Part shown: positions 1-10,200 of the stretch, in pieces
Position numbering within the stretch: position 1 is the first letter of the stretch
Layout: every line of letters begins with the position of its first letter
Origin: an uncultured Bacteroidales bacterium
GTDB taxonomy: Bacteria > Bacteroidota > Bacteroidia > Bacteroidales > UBA932
Reading direction: 5' to 3'
NCBI GenBank assembly: GCA_900320545.1
Contig: ONSU01000004.1
Location: forward strand, 123,926 to 187,925
DNA: 64,000 nt
Made by a program: the position numbers and the translations under genes
Notes under the pieces: generated by a model
What the model was told of the DNA's origin: nothing
What the model saw: the letters and a program-made list of their open reading frames with translations, nothing else
Database searches by the model: none

Positions 1-103
1 CCGTAGAAACACCCGGGACTTTGGTGCTCGCACAAAAATTCATATCCGAGTGTATTCTTGCGAGTGAGAATACCGGCGAAAAATAGACTTTTTTCATATC
101 CGT

Positions 104-2026
104 TTATTTATAAATATAATCTACAAGAACCGGCCAGTGGTCGGAAGGGAGGACACCGTCGTAATTGATGCGAAGCACCAAATAGCGACTTACATCCAAA
201 TCCCCTTTATAATACTGATAATCATAGCGGTGATACCACTTTTTCGCCTGTTCGTCAGTGTCAGACCAGGCGTTATAGGTAGCAATGGGATTCGGATTGA
301 CTCCAAGTTCGGCACTGCGATAATAGGTATCGGTGAAATATGTCTTAAAATAGTCGGCGTGGGTCGACTCAGTCGTCGGGGAGTTCATATCACCGGTCAG
401 AATAACAGGAGAGCCGTCCGAAATCATCCCCCGGACCTTTTCGATAATCAACTCGGCCGATTTGACGCGGATGGTAAGCGCCTCGTCCTCCGTAATGGAA
501 GTGCCGGAACTGGCCACTTCCAGATGGGTCGTCAGGAAATAGAAATCCTTGTCGGCATCCTTGTCGTGCAGTTTCACCCACACGCAAAGGCGCTTGCGGC
601 CCGGATCCGTTTCGACCCAGCCCGGAGCGGGCGAACTCGCCACATCCGGGGTCGGCGAAAGGTAGAATACCCCTTCATCCAGCCGGGTGAATTTCTCCGT
701 CTTCCACGCCAGGCAGGGCTCTTCGTCAGTCTCCTTGAAAGTATAGCCGGGAAGATTTTCCTTGAGGAATGTCCGCTGCTCGGGACGGGACTCCTGGAAG
801 CCGATGACATCGAAGGCATAATCCTTCAGCAACTGGAGCACCGCCGCCTTGCGGACATCCCAGTGCCGGTTACCCTCGTCGGCATCGTTGTAGAAACGGA
901 TGTTGTAGGTTCCGGCCCGAAGTTTCTTTTCAGTGGAAACGGGAATGACGCCGTCGCCGATCCAGAGTTCCCGGATCATTCCGGCCGCCTGGTCGGAAAT
1001 ATAGAGCCGCTTCCCGTCCTCCGACATTAGCAGGCCGCCGATCAGGTTGAATGAGGCCGCGGTGCCAACCCCGTTGGCAATCTGCGCACGGTTTTTCTGC
1101 TGAATGCTTCCGGCGACTGTCTCCACCTGGGCATCAGCATACCCGCCGGACCCCTTTCTGATGCGGCGGATCCGGTGGGAATCGGCCACGTACAGATCCC
1201 CGTTAGGGGCAATAGCCACGTCGGCGATGTTGGCCGTAAACTTGGCGGTGAGCGGAGACCCGGGAATGCCGTCATCAAAGGTCTTGGCATCCTTCACGCC
1301 CGCAATCACCTCGGTGGCACCCGTCATGGGATCCACCTTGACAATCTGGCAGCCGTTGGTGGAGACGATCAGGTTGCCGTCGGCATCGAATACCAGCGAG
1401 AGCGGCCAGGCCCCCAGGTCGATCGTCAGGGCCGGAGCGGCCGTGAAGTCACCTCCGGTGAATTTGTAAACGGCATTGAGGTCGCGGACGGCCACAAAGG
1501 CGTCCCCTCCCTCATTGAACGCGATATCTATCACGCTCTTCCCTGCCCATTCCGAACGGGCTGCTTCGGTCTGATTGACCCGGGAAGCTGGGTCGTACGT
1601 ACGGATTTCGGCCTTGGCCTTGTCGGCAAACCAGACCTTTCCTCCGTGCAGAATCCCGAGCCAGGGCACGTTTTGATCCGTTCCGTAGGTATACGGCATC
1701 GAGAGGCGCTTCTTCTCCAAATCCCACAAACGGATGGTCTGGGATTGCTCCAGGATGAAGGCGGTCTTGCCCGCCTCGATCCAGCCCATTCCGCGGACGG
1801 CGCCGAGCACCGCTTCGCTCTCGCCCCCGTCTTTCTTCCCCGAAACGGGGTTGCTGAAACCGGCGGTGCCGAACAGGGTGGTCACCGTGAAGGAGGGCGT
1901 CGACGGATCGGGAATGACGGGGCCGGGAGGATCGACCGGATTGTCAGGGCCCGGATTATCAGCGGGCGTTTTGGTACAGCCGAAGAGTGTCAACAGCGCG
2001 GCTGAGAGTAGGAGAATGCGTTTCAT
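104..2026 (-). CDS. NHL-repeat lipoprotein with C-terminal EEP (endonuclease/exonuclease/phosphatase) domain
   Basis: The 640-residue product starts with a lipoprotein signal ending in LTLFGC, followed by a Pro/Asp-rich linker. Residues about 45-355 are NHL-type beta-propeller repeats (blades with NGDLYVADSHRIRRI and KRLYISDQAAGMIREL). Residues about 365-640 form an EEP-fold hydrolase whose catalytic landmarks are all present: the Asn of GTYNIRF, the Glu of IGFQES, the His of TTHLE, the Asp/Asn of TGDMNSP and the C-terminal SDHWPV. Family members cleave phosphodiester or phosphomonoester bonds in nucleic acids, lipids or inositol phosphates; the substrate here is unknown. The start codon overlaps the previous gene's stop (ATGA), so it is translationally coupled as the last gene of a SusC/SusD operon. 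It probably sits on the cell surface. A weak hairpin (52-73) lies downstream, with no clear T-tract. Confidence 0.85.
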   Translation of the reverse strand: MKRILLLSAALLTLFGCTKTPADNPGPDNPVDPPGPVIPDPSTPSFTVTTLFGTAGFSNPVSGKKDGGESEAVLGAVRGMGWIEAGKTAFILEQSQTIRLWDLEKKRLSMPYTYGTDQNVPWLGILHGGKVWFADKAKAEIRTYDPASRVNQTEAARSEWAGKSVIDIAFNEGGDAFVAVRDLNAVYKFTGGDFTAAPALTIDLGAWPLSLVFDADGNLIVSTNGCQIVKVDPMTGATEVIAGVKDAKTFDDGIPGSPLTAKFTANIADVAIAPNGDLYVADSHRIRRIRKGSGGYADAQVETVAGSIQQKNRAQIANGVGTAASFNLIGGLLMSEDGKRLYISDQAAGMIRELWIGDGVIPVSTEKKLRAGTYNIRFYNDADEGNRHWDVRKAAVLQLLKDYAFDVIGFQESRPEQRTFLKENLPGYTFKETDEEPCLAWKTEKFTRLDEGVFYLSPTPDVASSPAPGWVETDPGRKRLCVWVKLHDKDADKDFYFLTTHLEVASSGTSITEDEALTIRVKSAELIIEKVRGMISDGSPVILTGDMNSPTTESTHADYFKTYFTDTYYRSAELGVNPNPIATYNAWSDTDEQAKKWYHRYDYQYYKGDLDVSRYLVLRINYDGVLPSDHWPVLVDYIYK

Positions 2027-3264
2027 TTGATGGTTATTTTACGGATCAGGCAGTTCTGAACGTCGCAGACGTACAGCGTATTGTCGTCATAGACCAGAAT
2101 GCCGGCCGGTTCGTTAAACTTGATATTGAGGCCTTTCCCGTCCGTATACCCCTTGACACCGCCCATTACGGTCTCCAGCATACCGTTGGCATAGTTGCCG
2201 TAGGCATCGGGCTTGAGCTGACGAATGGCGTGGAAAGAAGCATCGGATATATACATCACCCCCTTCGAATCGAAGGCGATGCCGTGACACGAGGTAATCT
2301 TGGCCGTGAGCGGATCTCCGTTAACCCCGTCGAACAGGGCATCCCCCTTCACGCCGTCGCCGAGGATGACGCTCTGGGTCGTGCCCGTCGGGTCGATGGA
2401 GAGGAGGCAGTAGCCGTTGTGAGTGGCCGAAATCACATTTCCATGGGGATCGATAGCGATGAAGCTGGGGCCTTCCGCCACTTCGGCAAAGACACTCTTC
2501 TGCCCCTGTGGGGTGAATTTGTAAATGACCTTCTCATCCCGGCACGGAACGAGGAAATTGCCCTCCCCGTCCATCACGACATTCATCGGGGATTTCAATC
2601 CCGTCGCGACCGTGACCAGCCTTCCGGAGGCCGGCTCATACCGGTAGAGAATGCCGTTGGCCTTGTCGTTGCACCAGTAATTGCCTTCGCCGTCAAAACA
2701 GCCCTGCCAGAGCGCGGCACCCGGAATCTGGGCATCCATCAGGGTGGTGACTGTCAGGTCTGCGGCAATCCGGCGCAACTTATTGCCGCCCCGGTCGGTG
2801 AACCAGAGGGTACCGTCAGGCGCTTTGTTGATGCCGGTGGGCATATAGGTCAGCGCCTCGGTCCCCACGCCGTCCTGGCATTTGCGCTGGCCCTGCTGGC
2901 CGACGATGGTCGACGCCATATATTCGTGATCCGGCCGCTTGAGATAATTAATCTCCAGGCCGCCGCCCTCGCCGGCAGGTCCCTTGACCGTGATCGGACA
3001 GGGCCCCGGACGATGCTCGGGAAGGACAATCTGCAGCCGGCTGGAGGAGGCCTCCAGTACAATGGCCGGTACGCCGTCGAGCAGCACCTCGTTCTGCTCC
3101 TGAATCGGGGAGAAATTCCACCCGATCAGGGTCACGAGGTCGCCGGGATAGCCGTTGCGCGGATCGACCGACACGAGGCGCAGATCCGTAATCCGGGCGG
3201 AATACGGTTCCTTGCAGGCCGTGAGGGCGAGAAGGAATAGGAGGGTATATAGGATTCGTTTCAT
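2023..3264 (-). CDS. IPT/TIG and NHL-repeat surface lipoprotein
   Basis: The 413-residue lipoprotein (lipobox LLALTAC) has one IPT/TIG immunoglobulin-like domain at about 25-110 (VDPRNGYPGDLVTLIGWNFSP) and NHL propeller repeats over about 115-413 (GTLWFTDRGGNKLRRI, NTLYVCDVQNCLIRKI). In SusC/SusD loci, TIG-NHL lipoproteins are usually taken as surface binding or spacer proteins, and no catalytic residues are seen here. Both ends overlap neighbours by ATGA (3261-3264 and 2023-2026), so three lipoproteins are made from one translationally coupled string. The shared NHL architecture suggests that genes 104-2026, 2023-3264 and 3261-5051 arose by duplication, with TIG domains or an EEP domain gained or lost. 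Confidence 0.8.
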   Translation of the reverse strand: MKRILYTLLFLLALTACKEPYSARITDLRLVSVDPRNGYPGDLVTLIGWNFSPIQEQNEVLLDGVPAIVLEASSSRLQIVLPEHRPGPCPITVKGPAGEGGGLEINYLKRPDHEYMASTIVGQQGQRKCQDGVGTEALTYMPTGINKAPDGTLWFTDRGGNKLRRIAADLTVTTLMDAQIPGAALWQGCFDGEGNYWCNDKANGILYRYEPASGRLVTVATGLKSPMNVVMDGEGNFLVPCRDEKVIYKFTPQGQKSVFAEVAEGPSFIAIDPHGNVISATHNGYCLLSIDPTGTTQSVILGDGVKGDALFDGVNGDPLTAKITSCHGIAFDSKGVMYISDASFHAIRQLKPDAYGNYANGMLETVMGGVKGYTDGKGLNIKFNEPAGILVYDDNTLYVCDVQNCLIRKITIK

Positions 3265-5051
3265 TCTATCGTGATTTCTCGAATGGTGAAATTACTGTAC
3301 TCGGAGATATAGAGGTGCTTGTCGTCGGGGGCCATCCGGATTTCACCGGGGGTGCCGAAGCGGGCGTCACTGCCGACACCGTCGCTTTGACCGCTCTGGC
3401 CGCTGAGGCCGGCAATGGTGCTGACGATGGCGTTCGCATATCCGTCAGAACCCTTCTGGATCAGTTTGATGATCTTGAAGCTGTCATCCGCTACATAGAT
3501 GTTTCCTTCGCCATCGACCGTCATACCGAAGAGGTTGGATCCGAATTTCGCCGTCAACGGATGTCCCGGCTGGCCGTTGTCATCGGCTTTGGCAGCCCGG
3601 ATTCCCGCGATGACCGTCTGGATACCATTCGGGGCTACCGATATCACCTGGCAGCCGTTTGTAGTCACGATCAGCTGCCCGTCGGGCGCGAACTGCATAG
3701 CCAGCGGACCGTCCGTGAAGGTTGTGAAACTCTCCAGCGCCGTAAAATCACCGCCCGGAGCCTTAAGGATGCCCTTCACGCCGTCCCGGATCAGCACATA
3801 GCCATTGCCCGCAGCGTCAAATGCGACATCCATCGGAGACGTACCTCCCTGGAGATCCGCCCCCACGACTTCGCTTTCGTCGGTCTTGTAGTTGTACCGG
3901 ACAAGGCGGTTGTTACCCTTGCTTGCAAGGTAAATCCAGTCGCCATGCAGCGTTCCCCGCCAGGCCGCATTCAAGAGCGATTTGGCAGACTGGGTGGAGG
4001 TCACGGTATAGGAAGTCAGATCCATTAAGCGGAACGCATTGTTGCCATTGTCGAAAATAACCATCCGGCCGTCCGGCAGGAAGACAAGCCCGCGCGGCTG
4101 CCAGTATTTCACCTCGGAAGGGCCGCCGTCGATGACAGTCACGGCATCCGCCGCCCGTCCCGCCTTGCCGGAAACCGTCCGCACGGTATACTTGAGTTTC
4201 TTGGAAACATACATAAAGGCCGGTCCCTCGGCGGTCTTGTCCCCGACGGTCACGACCACCGGATAGCTTCCGAGCGGATTCTCCGGCGCCTTGATGCGGA
4301 GCTCTTTCATCGAGGCGGACAGCACCTCGGCCCGGACCCCGTTCAGGGTCACGATGTTTTCGGAGGGCACCGGGCTGAAGCAAAGTCCTTTGACGGTAAT
4401 CTCTTCCCCGACCAGGCCTGTTGCGGGCTCAATCGAAAGAACTGTAAGATCCGGCTTCCGGTCGTAGGTAAACATCGGACCGGTGACACTCTCACCGCCG
4501 ACCGTCACGACAAAGGGATACTGCCCCTCCGGATTGTCCGGCAGGGTAACCACCAGCCGGCTGACCGTCGCAGTGGTCACGAGGCAGGGCTTGTCGTTGA
4601 TGGTGACCGTATTCTCCTCCGGCTTCGGGGAGAAGAGTTGCCCGCCAATGGTGATCTGCTCCCCTTCGTAGCCGTGCATCGGCGAATAAGAGAAGACCGC
4701 CAGTTTTTCCTCTTCAGGATGCTCGGCATAGCGGAAATGGATACCGCCCTTGGAACGGCCATCCACGGTCACCTCCACCTCATAGATGCCGAGGGTCTTC
4801 TCCGGCATCACGACCGAAATGCGGTCCATCGTGGAAGCCTTCACCGTCGCAGGCGTACCCCCGATGGTTACGGAAACCTGCTTTCCTTCGAAATACCAAC
4901 CGGAAATCGTCGCTTCCGTGCCGGGATACCCGGCTTTGGGAATGATGGAAAGGACCTTGGGATCATGCGGGCCGTCCACGACGCCGGTCTCCCGGCATCC
5001 CAGGACGGAAAGCACTGTCAGCAAGATATAGATTGTCTTTTTCATACGCAT
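3261..5051 (-). CDS. Triple IPT/TIG plus NHL-repeat surface lipoprotein
   Basis: A lipoprotein of about 596 residues (lipobox VLSVLGC). Three consecutive IPT/TIG domains of about 85 residues fill 30-285. Each opens with an S-I/Y-P-x-x-G-Y/L-x-G-x-x-x-T-I/V-x-G pattern and ends in a F-x-Y-strand. NHL repeats follow (about 290-596; ends YISEYSNFTIREI). A rod of Ig-like modules carrying a propeller fits an extended surface glycan-binding protein, as inferred for SusE/F-like positions. The start is ambiguous: ATG at 5051 (MRMKK) overlaps the upstream stop as TAATG, and a second ATG lies at 5045. The stop overlaps the next gene by ATGA. Confidence 0.8.
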   Translation of the reverse strand: MRMKKTIYILLTVLSVLGCRETGVVDGPHDPKVLSIIPKAGYPGTEATISGWYFEGKQVSVTIGGTPATVKASTMDRISVVMPEKTLGIYEVEVTVDGRSKGGIHFRYAEHPEEEKLAVFSYSPMHGYEGEQITIGGQLFSPKPEENTVTINDKPCLVTTATVSRLVVTLPDNPEGQYPFVVTVGGESVTGPMFTYDRKPDLTVLSIEPATGLVGEEITVKGLCFSPVPSENIVTLNGVRAEVLSASMKELRIKAPENPLGSYPVVVTVGDKTAEGPAFMYVSKKLKYTVRTVSGKAGRAADAVTVIDGGPSEVKYWQPRGLVFLPDGRMVIFDNGNNAFRLMDLTSYTVTSTQSAKSLLNAAWRGTLHGDWIYLASKGNNRLVRYNYKTDESEVVGADLQGGTSPMDVAFDAAGNGYVLIRDGVKGILKAPGGDFTALESFTTFTDGPLAMQFAPDGQLIVTTNGCQVISVAPNGIQTVIAGIRAAKADDNGQPGHPLTAKFGSNLFGMTVDGEGNIYVADDSFKIIKLIQKGSDGYANAIVSTIAGLSGQSGQSDGVGSDARFGTPGEIRMAPDDKHLYISEYSNFTIREITIE

Positions 5052-6001
5052 TACGGTTCATCTACAGTTACCATCCAGCAGCTTACCACGGCCCTTTCAC
5101 AGCCGTCAGCGGCGCGGTTGCGGAGTTGATAGACATCCACGGTGGGATGGCGGATCACCAGCATTGCGCTGCCGCCGCCGTCGAGATTGGACGCCCAGAC
5201 GCAGCCAAGCGCCTTCATCATTTCTCCCATTTCCCAGTACAGCATTCCCTCCGACCACGTCGGCTGCCGTCCATCCACAATCATAAAATAGAGTGTCTGC
5301 CGGTCCGCCGTATAGCCAACCACGTTGCGAGGATGCCGCCAGGGTGAATAGGCGCTGAACGAGGCAGGAACGACGCCTTCATCCTTGACGACCAGGACGC
5401 CGCTGCCTGTCAGGTCGCGAAATTCGCTCTGATGGGGCCGGTAGTAGGCAGAATCCCGGATGACCGGGAGCCCATCGTAATCGAAGCCGATAAAGCTGAT
5501 GGCCTGGTCGGTCAAGGTTGAGGAATAGAAGAAATCGTCCTTGAGGACCGTTCCGTCCTTGTGGATCGGCCCACGGGTCTTGCCGTTGGAGGTATCCCAG
5601 AAATCGGCATTCACGGCCGCCACGACCCTTCTGCCGGGCTTGTCGACCAGGCTGATCATATCCGAAGGTGTCTGGCGGGCACCGACGACATACGTATCTT
5701 TGTCGTCCGGAAGGACGAGTTTCATCTTCACCCCGGGCGTATTCAGCTTGATCCGGAGGAGGAAGGCATGTTCGACCTTATAGTCCGATGTCTGGAAATG
5801 GATATCCGTCTCATCCACGCCGGTTGCCAGCAGGAAGGTGCTGTCGGCGTAGATATGCGCAACGGAAGGGGCCTTCGCCACCATCTTACCCAGCTCGGTC
5901 CGCGGGACATACGGCGTATCCGGAATGTCCTGGGGCCCCTCGGGGAGTTTCTGGCAGGCAAGAACCGACAGGGATAATATAAGCCAATATATCTTTTTCA
6001 T
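5051..6001 (-). CDS. Phosphodiester glycosidase (NAGPA-domain) lipoprotein
   Basis: The 316-residue lipoprotein (LSLSVLAC) carries the domain named for mammalian N-acetylglucosamine-1-phosphodiester alpha-N-acetylglucosaminidase (uncovering enzyme). Diagnostic stretches are VVAAVNADFWD (about 127-137), the LYFMIVDGRQP core strand and the C-terminal ASNLDGGGSAMLVI loop, the family's hallmark Asp-Gly-Gly-Gly-Ser. Characterised relatives remove GlcNAc from a sugar-1-phospho-6-sugar diester; bacterial relatives also occur with exopolysaccharide and teichoic-acid metabolism. It lies 5 nt after susD and ends in TAATG overlap with the TIG-NHL gene, so it belongs to the SusCD operon. With the EEP domain at the operon's end it suggests a phosphodiester-containing substrate (inference). 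Confidence 0.85.
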   Translation of the reverse strand: MKKIYWLILSLSVLACQKLPEGPQDIPDTPYVPRTELGKMVAKAPSVAHIYADSTFLLATGVDETDIHFQTSDYKVEHAFLLRIKLNTPGVKMKLVLPDDKDTYVVGARQTPSDMISLVDKPGRRVVAAVNADFWDTSNGKTRGPIHKDGTVLKDDFFYSSTLTDQAISFIGFDYDGLPVIRDSAYYRPHQSEFRDLTGSGVLVVKDEGVVPASFSAYSPWRHPRNVVGYTADRQTLYFMIVDGRQPTWSEGMLYWEMGEMMKALGCVWASNLDGGGSAMLVIRHPTVDVYQLRNRAADGCERAVVSCWMVTVDEP

Positions 6002-6006
6002 AACTT

Positions 6007-7293
6007 CTACTGCGTTGCTTTCCAGAGCGGATGCTGCTCAAGAGCCTTGTTAAGGGTCAGTTCCCGGGAAGGAATCGGAAGAACCGTGTATTTGGTCTCC
6101 ACCCCGACGGTCGACTCGAATTTCCCGGTCCGGACGAGATCATACCAGCGGAAACCTTCGCCGAAGAGTTCCAGTCGGCGTTCATTGAGGACGGCGTTCA
6201 AGAAGGAGGATTCGCTTCCGGGATGCACGTCCTCGAGACCGCGGAAGCGGCGGAGCTGGTTGAGCCGGTCGATGCCGCGGGCGAGGCCCTGGCCTTCGGC
6301 GCTGATCAGATACATTTCCCCGAGGCGGGTAATATAGATCGGATCCTGCCCGGCATCTCCCTGGTAATACTTGTTCACCACATTGTTGCTGCCCTGAATG
6401 CTCACAGAATAAGGGGTGCGCTTGTCATAGTGGACAAACATATCCATCGCCTGCTGCGTCGGGCAGAAGGTGTAGCTGCCGCCCACATCCGATTCTTTGG
6501 TATAATAATAAGAACCGATGTTGAAAGAACCCTCGTTGAGAAGGTTGGGAAAGGTGAAAATCTCCTCCCGGTTGGCCTTTCCGCGGAAAATCTGGGAGAA
6601 ATCCGCCAGGGCGAACCGGCCGCAGGTAATCAGTTCCTCAGCCAGCGCAGCGGCCTCGGTTTTCTTCCCCATCGCCAGGTAAGTCCTCGCCAGGAGGGCC
6701 TTGGCGGCATCCTTAGAGACATAATTCTTGTCGGTGAAATCCGGGGCCATTTCGACGGCCTTCCGGAATTCCCCCGCCACAAATTCCCAGGCCTCGGCCT
6801 CGGGCGTCTGCGGGACATCGTAGTCGACAGGGCCCGTCACGATGGGTACATTCCGCCAGCGCGTCACGAGGTAATAGTAATACAGGCCCCGGAAAAAGTA
6901 ACCCGTCCCACACAGTTCCGTCTTCCGGGGGCTGTCGGGCAGTTTCTCGGCCGCAATGATGAAATTATTGATCTGGTACAGGCCGGCATAATAGCCGTTC
7001 CAGGGGCTGGAGACGATACTTTGCCCCGGGGCAATGGCCCCCTGGATAACCAGGGCGGGGGTATTGGTGGAGGTGGCGCCCGGCCGGATCAGGTCGCCGC
7101 CGATGATATCGAACAGGGCATAGCCGTTGAAGGTCGGCTTGTACTGGGCGATGTTGTAAGCGCCCGTCATCAGGAGTTCGACGTCCGCCTCCGTCATCTT
7201 GTCGACCGTTTTGGCATTGTGCGGATATTGGGTCAGCAGTTTGTCGCAGGACGTGGCTGCGAGAACCAGCAGAATGAATACAATCTTTTTCAT
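6007..7293 (-). CDS. susD-like: SusD/RagB-family nutrient-binding outer membrane lipoprotein
   Basis: The 428-residue lipoprotein (LVLAATSC) shows typical SusD features: an N-terminal segment DKLLTQYPHNAKT, TPR-like helices (YYYYLVTRWRNVPIV; AKALLARTYLAMGK) and the C-terminal RLELFGEGFRWYDLVRTGKF signature. SusD proteins cap the SusC barrel and bind the oligosaccharide or peptide on the cell surface. The gene lies 6 nt downstream of its SusC partner and upstream of the phosphodiester glycosidase. It is somewhat short for the family (450-600 residues is usual). Confidence 0.93.
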   Translation of the reverse strand: MKKIVFILLVLAATSCDKLLTQYPHNAKTVDKMTEADVELLMTGAYNIAQYKPTFNGYALFDIIGGDLIRPGATSTNTPALVIQGAIAPGQSIVSSPWNGYYAGLYQINNFIIAAEKLPDSPRKTELCGTGYFFRGLYYYYLVTRWRNVPIVTGPVDYDVPQTPEAEAWEFVAGEFRKAVEMAPDFTDKNYVSKDAAKALLARTYLAMGKKTEAAALAEELITCGRFALADFSQIFRGKANREEIFTFPNLLNEGSFNIGSYYYTKESDVGGSYTFCPTQQAMDMFVHYDKRTPYSVSIQGSNNVVNKYYQGDAGQDPIYITRLGEMYLISAEGQGLARGIDRLNQLRRFRGLEDVHPGSESSFLNAVLNERRLELFGEGFRWYDLVRTGKFESTVGVETKYTVLPIPSRELTLNKALEQHPLWKATQ

Positions 7294-7299
7294 AGCCTG

Positions 7300-10200
7300 C
7301 TACAATTTAAGATTGATACCAAAGGTGAAGGAGGTCGGCTGCGGAATCCACATACAGTCAAGGCCCATCTTCGTGGCGCTCATCGATGTGTTGACCTCGG
7401 GATCGAGGAAACGGAACGGGCTGTAGTGCCAGACATTGTCTCCCTGCACGTAGAAACGGAGCTTTTCGATGCCGATTTTCTTGGTCAGTCTCTGGGGAAG
7501 GGTATAGCCGATCTGGACGGTCTTCAGCCGGAGATAGGAAGCATCGTGCAGGAAGCGGGTGCTTTTGAACATCGTGGAATTCCAGGTGTAGCCGTAAATG
7601 GCGCGGGGCACCGTGTTGGAGGTGCCGGGGCCGGTCCAGCGGGCGAGGGCCTCGCTTTCCTGCGCGGGCCAGTTGCCGTTACCGAGACGGAGACCGCCGG
7701 TCCAGTATTCATACAGTTTCGCTCCGTATGAGAAAGTAAAGAAGATGTTGGCATCCAGGCCCTTCCAGGTGAAGGTATTGGAGAGGCCGCCGGTAAAGAG
7801 CGGATTGGCCGACCCCACGAACTGGGCGTCGTCCTCCACCTTGATGTCGCCGTCGCCGTTGACATCCTCATAGATGACGTCGCCCGCACGCACGCCGTAA
7901 TGCTCATACTGATATGCCGGCACTTCCTCGTCGTACTGATAGATGCCGAGCATCTTGATCATATAGAAGCTGCCGATCTCCTCCCCAACCTTGAGCGCGT
8001 GGTAATCATCCGTCATCAGGATCTCGTTGTCGCCGATGAGGGAGGTGAGGCGATTCTTGACGAAGGTGATGTTGAAGTCGCCCTTCCAGTGGAAATCGCC
8101 CTTGCCGAGATTACCGCCGATGGCAAGTTCGAGGCCCTTGTTGCGCATCGTACCAATGTTGGTCGTGAGTTGCGTATAGCCCTTGGTGGCCGAAATCGGC
8201 ATATCGTACAGCAGATTCTCCGTATCCTTGAGGAAGGCGTCAGCCGTGAAGGTCAGCGCGCCGCGGAAGAAGCTCAGATCGACGCCGACGTCCCACTGAT
8301 GGGCTGTCTCCCACTGCAGGTCGGCATTACCGGGCTGCATCACGGCGTAACCGTTCTTTCCGTTGTAATTATACCCGGCATTGACGAGCGTCATCCAAGC
8401 ATAATTGCCGATCCCACCCTGGTTGCCCGTGGCACCGTAGCTCGCGCGAATTTTGGCATTGATATCCTTCCATTTCCAGAACGGCTCCTCGGAAAGATTC
8501 CATCCCAGCGAAACGCTCGGGAAGAAGCCGTAGCGATGCTTGAAGTCGGAGGCGAATTTGGACGAACCGTCGAGGCGGGCATTCACCGTCATCAGGTAAC
8601 GGTTCTTGAAATTGAGCGTCGTGCGCAGCATAAAAGACTGGAGCGCCCAGGTCGAGAGACCCGTCGTGTAATCGGTGATCTCGGCTGCCACGGAGTTGAC
8701 ATCAAAGTCCTTGTCGGGGAAGCCCTGCCCCACCTGCTTGGCCGTGGAGGTCTTGTCCATCTGGAAGGAATGACCCAGCATTGCGTCGAGCGTCAGCCCG
8801 CACTTGAAGGCGTGGTTGTAACTCAGGATATTGTCGACGATGATCGAAGTGAAATTCTTCCGCGAATCCGTCAGGACGCCGGCGGAATTGCCGTACATAT
8901 GGTCCTTGCTATAATAAACGTGGTCCTCGGCCGACATAAAGTCGCCGCCGAAAGTCGTCTTGAAATTGAGGTCGCGGTAGAAGTCAATCCGGGCGTAAGC
9001 ATTGCCGTAGACGCGATAGGTCTTGTTGTAGACCTTCTGTTCGTTGAGGGCCTGGACAAGGTTATAGTGCAACAGGTCGGCGTTGATGATGGTATAGCTT
9101 CCGTCGCTCTTGAACGGAGTGTCCCAGGGGCGGTGCTCCAGGCCGTGCGTCAGCATCGAGGTTCCGATGGCGCCGTCAGGCACACGGTTGGCGTTGGTGT
9201 AACTGAGGCTGATAGAGGCCCCTACCTTAAGCCACTTGGTCGCCTGGCTGTTGACGTTGGACTTGATCCCGTATTTCTGGTACAGGGAACCGATGCCGAC
9301 GCCCTGGTTGTATTTGGCGTGAGCCGCGACATAATAATCGACGTGCTCGCCACCGCCGGAGACGGACAGGTCGGCCTGACAGCTCTGGGCGACGCGGAAG
9401 ACCATATCGATCCAGCTGAACTGCGGCTTGCCCGGGAAGGGATTCTCCAGACGGGCGATGGCACTGTTGGTCTGCCTGTTATAGTTGTCAATCGCCTCAT
9501 TCTGCACTTCCAGGTAGAGGTCTGCGTCCGCGACACGGAGCTTTTTGAGGTTCTGCAGATAACTGAGGCCGTAGTTGGCATTGGCAGAGAATTTCGGCTT
9601 GCCCTTGGCGCCCTTCTTCGTCGTAATGATAATGATGCCATTGGTACCGCGGGATCCGTAAATAGCCGCAGAGGCCGCATCCTTGAGGACCTGGATCGAT
9701 TCGATGTCGGCCGGATTGATGTCCGACAGGCCGCTCAGGGATTCGCCGCTGTAGGCGCCGGCATCCCCGGACGTATTCGACATCGGGACGCCGTCCACAA
9801 CATAGAGCGGCTCGTTGCCGGCCGTGATGGAACCGATACCGCGGATACTCACGCGGGAACGGCCGCCGGGCGTACCCGAAGCGGCGGAAATATTCACGCC
9901 AGCCACACGTCCCTGCAGCATCGCATCCGGGCTGAGGAATTCCCGCTCGCCTTCGTCCGAAGGCTTGTAGGTCGCAATGGACGACGTGATGTCGCGACGC
10001 TGCATCGTGCCGTAGCCGACGACCACCGACTCCTCCAGAAGCTGTGTATCATCCACCATTACGATCTCGATGCCCTCCGTGGCCTGTCCGACGGTATAGA
10101 GCGCATCTTTGTACCCGAGCATCGTGACCTGCAGGACATCTCCGCGGGCCGCCCGGATGGTGAAAGCGCCGTCCGCATCGGTCATCGCCGCCTGCGAGCC

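Noticed and set aside
52-73. Hairpin GTATTCT/AGAATAC as a terminator for the first operon.
   Set aside because: Only a 7-bp AT-rich stem, with no T-tract directly after it on the minus strand.
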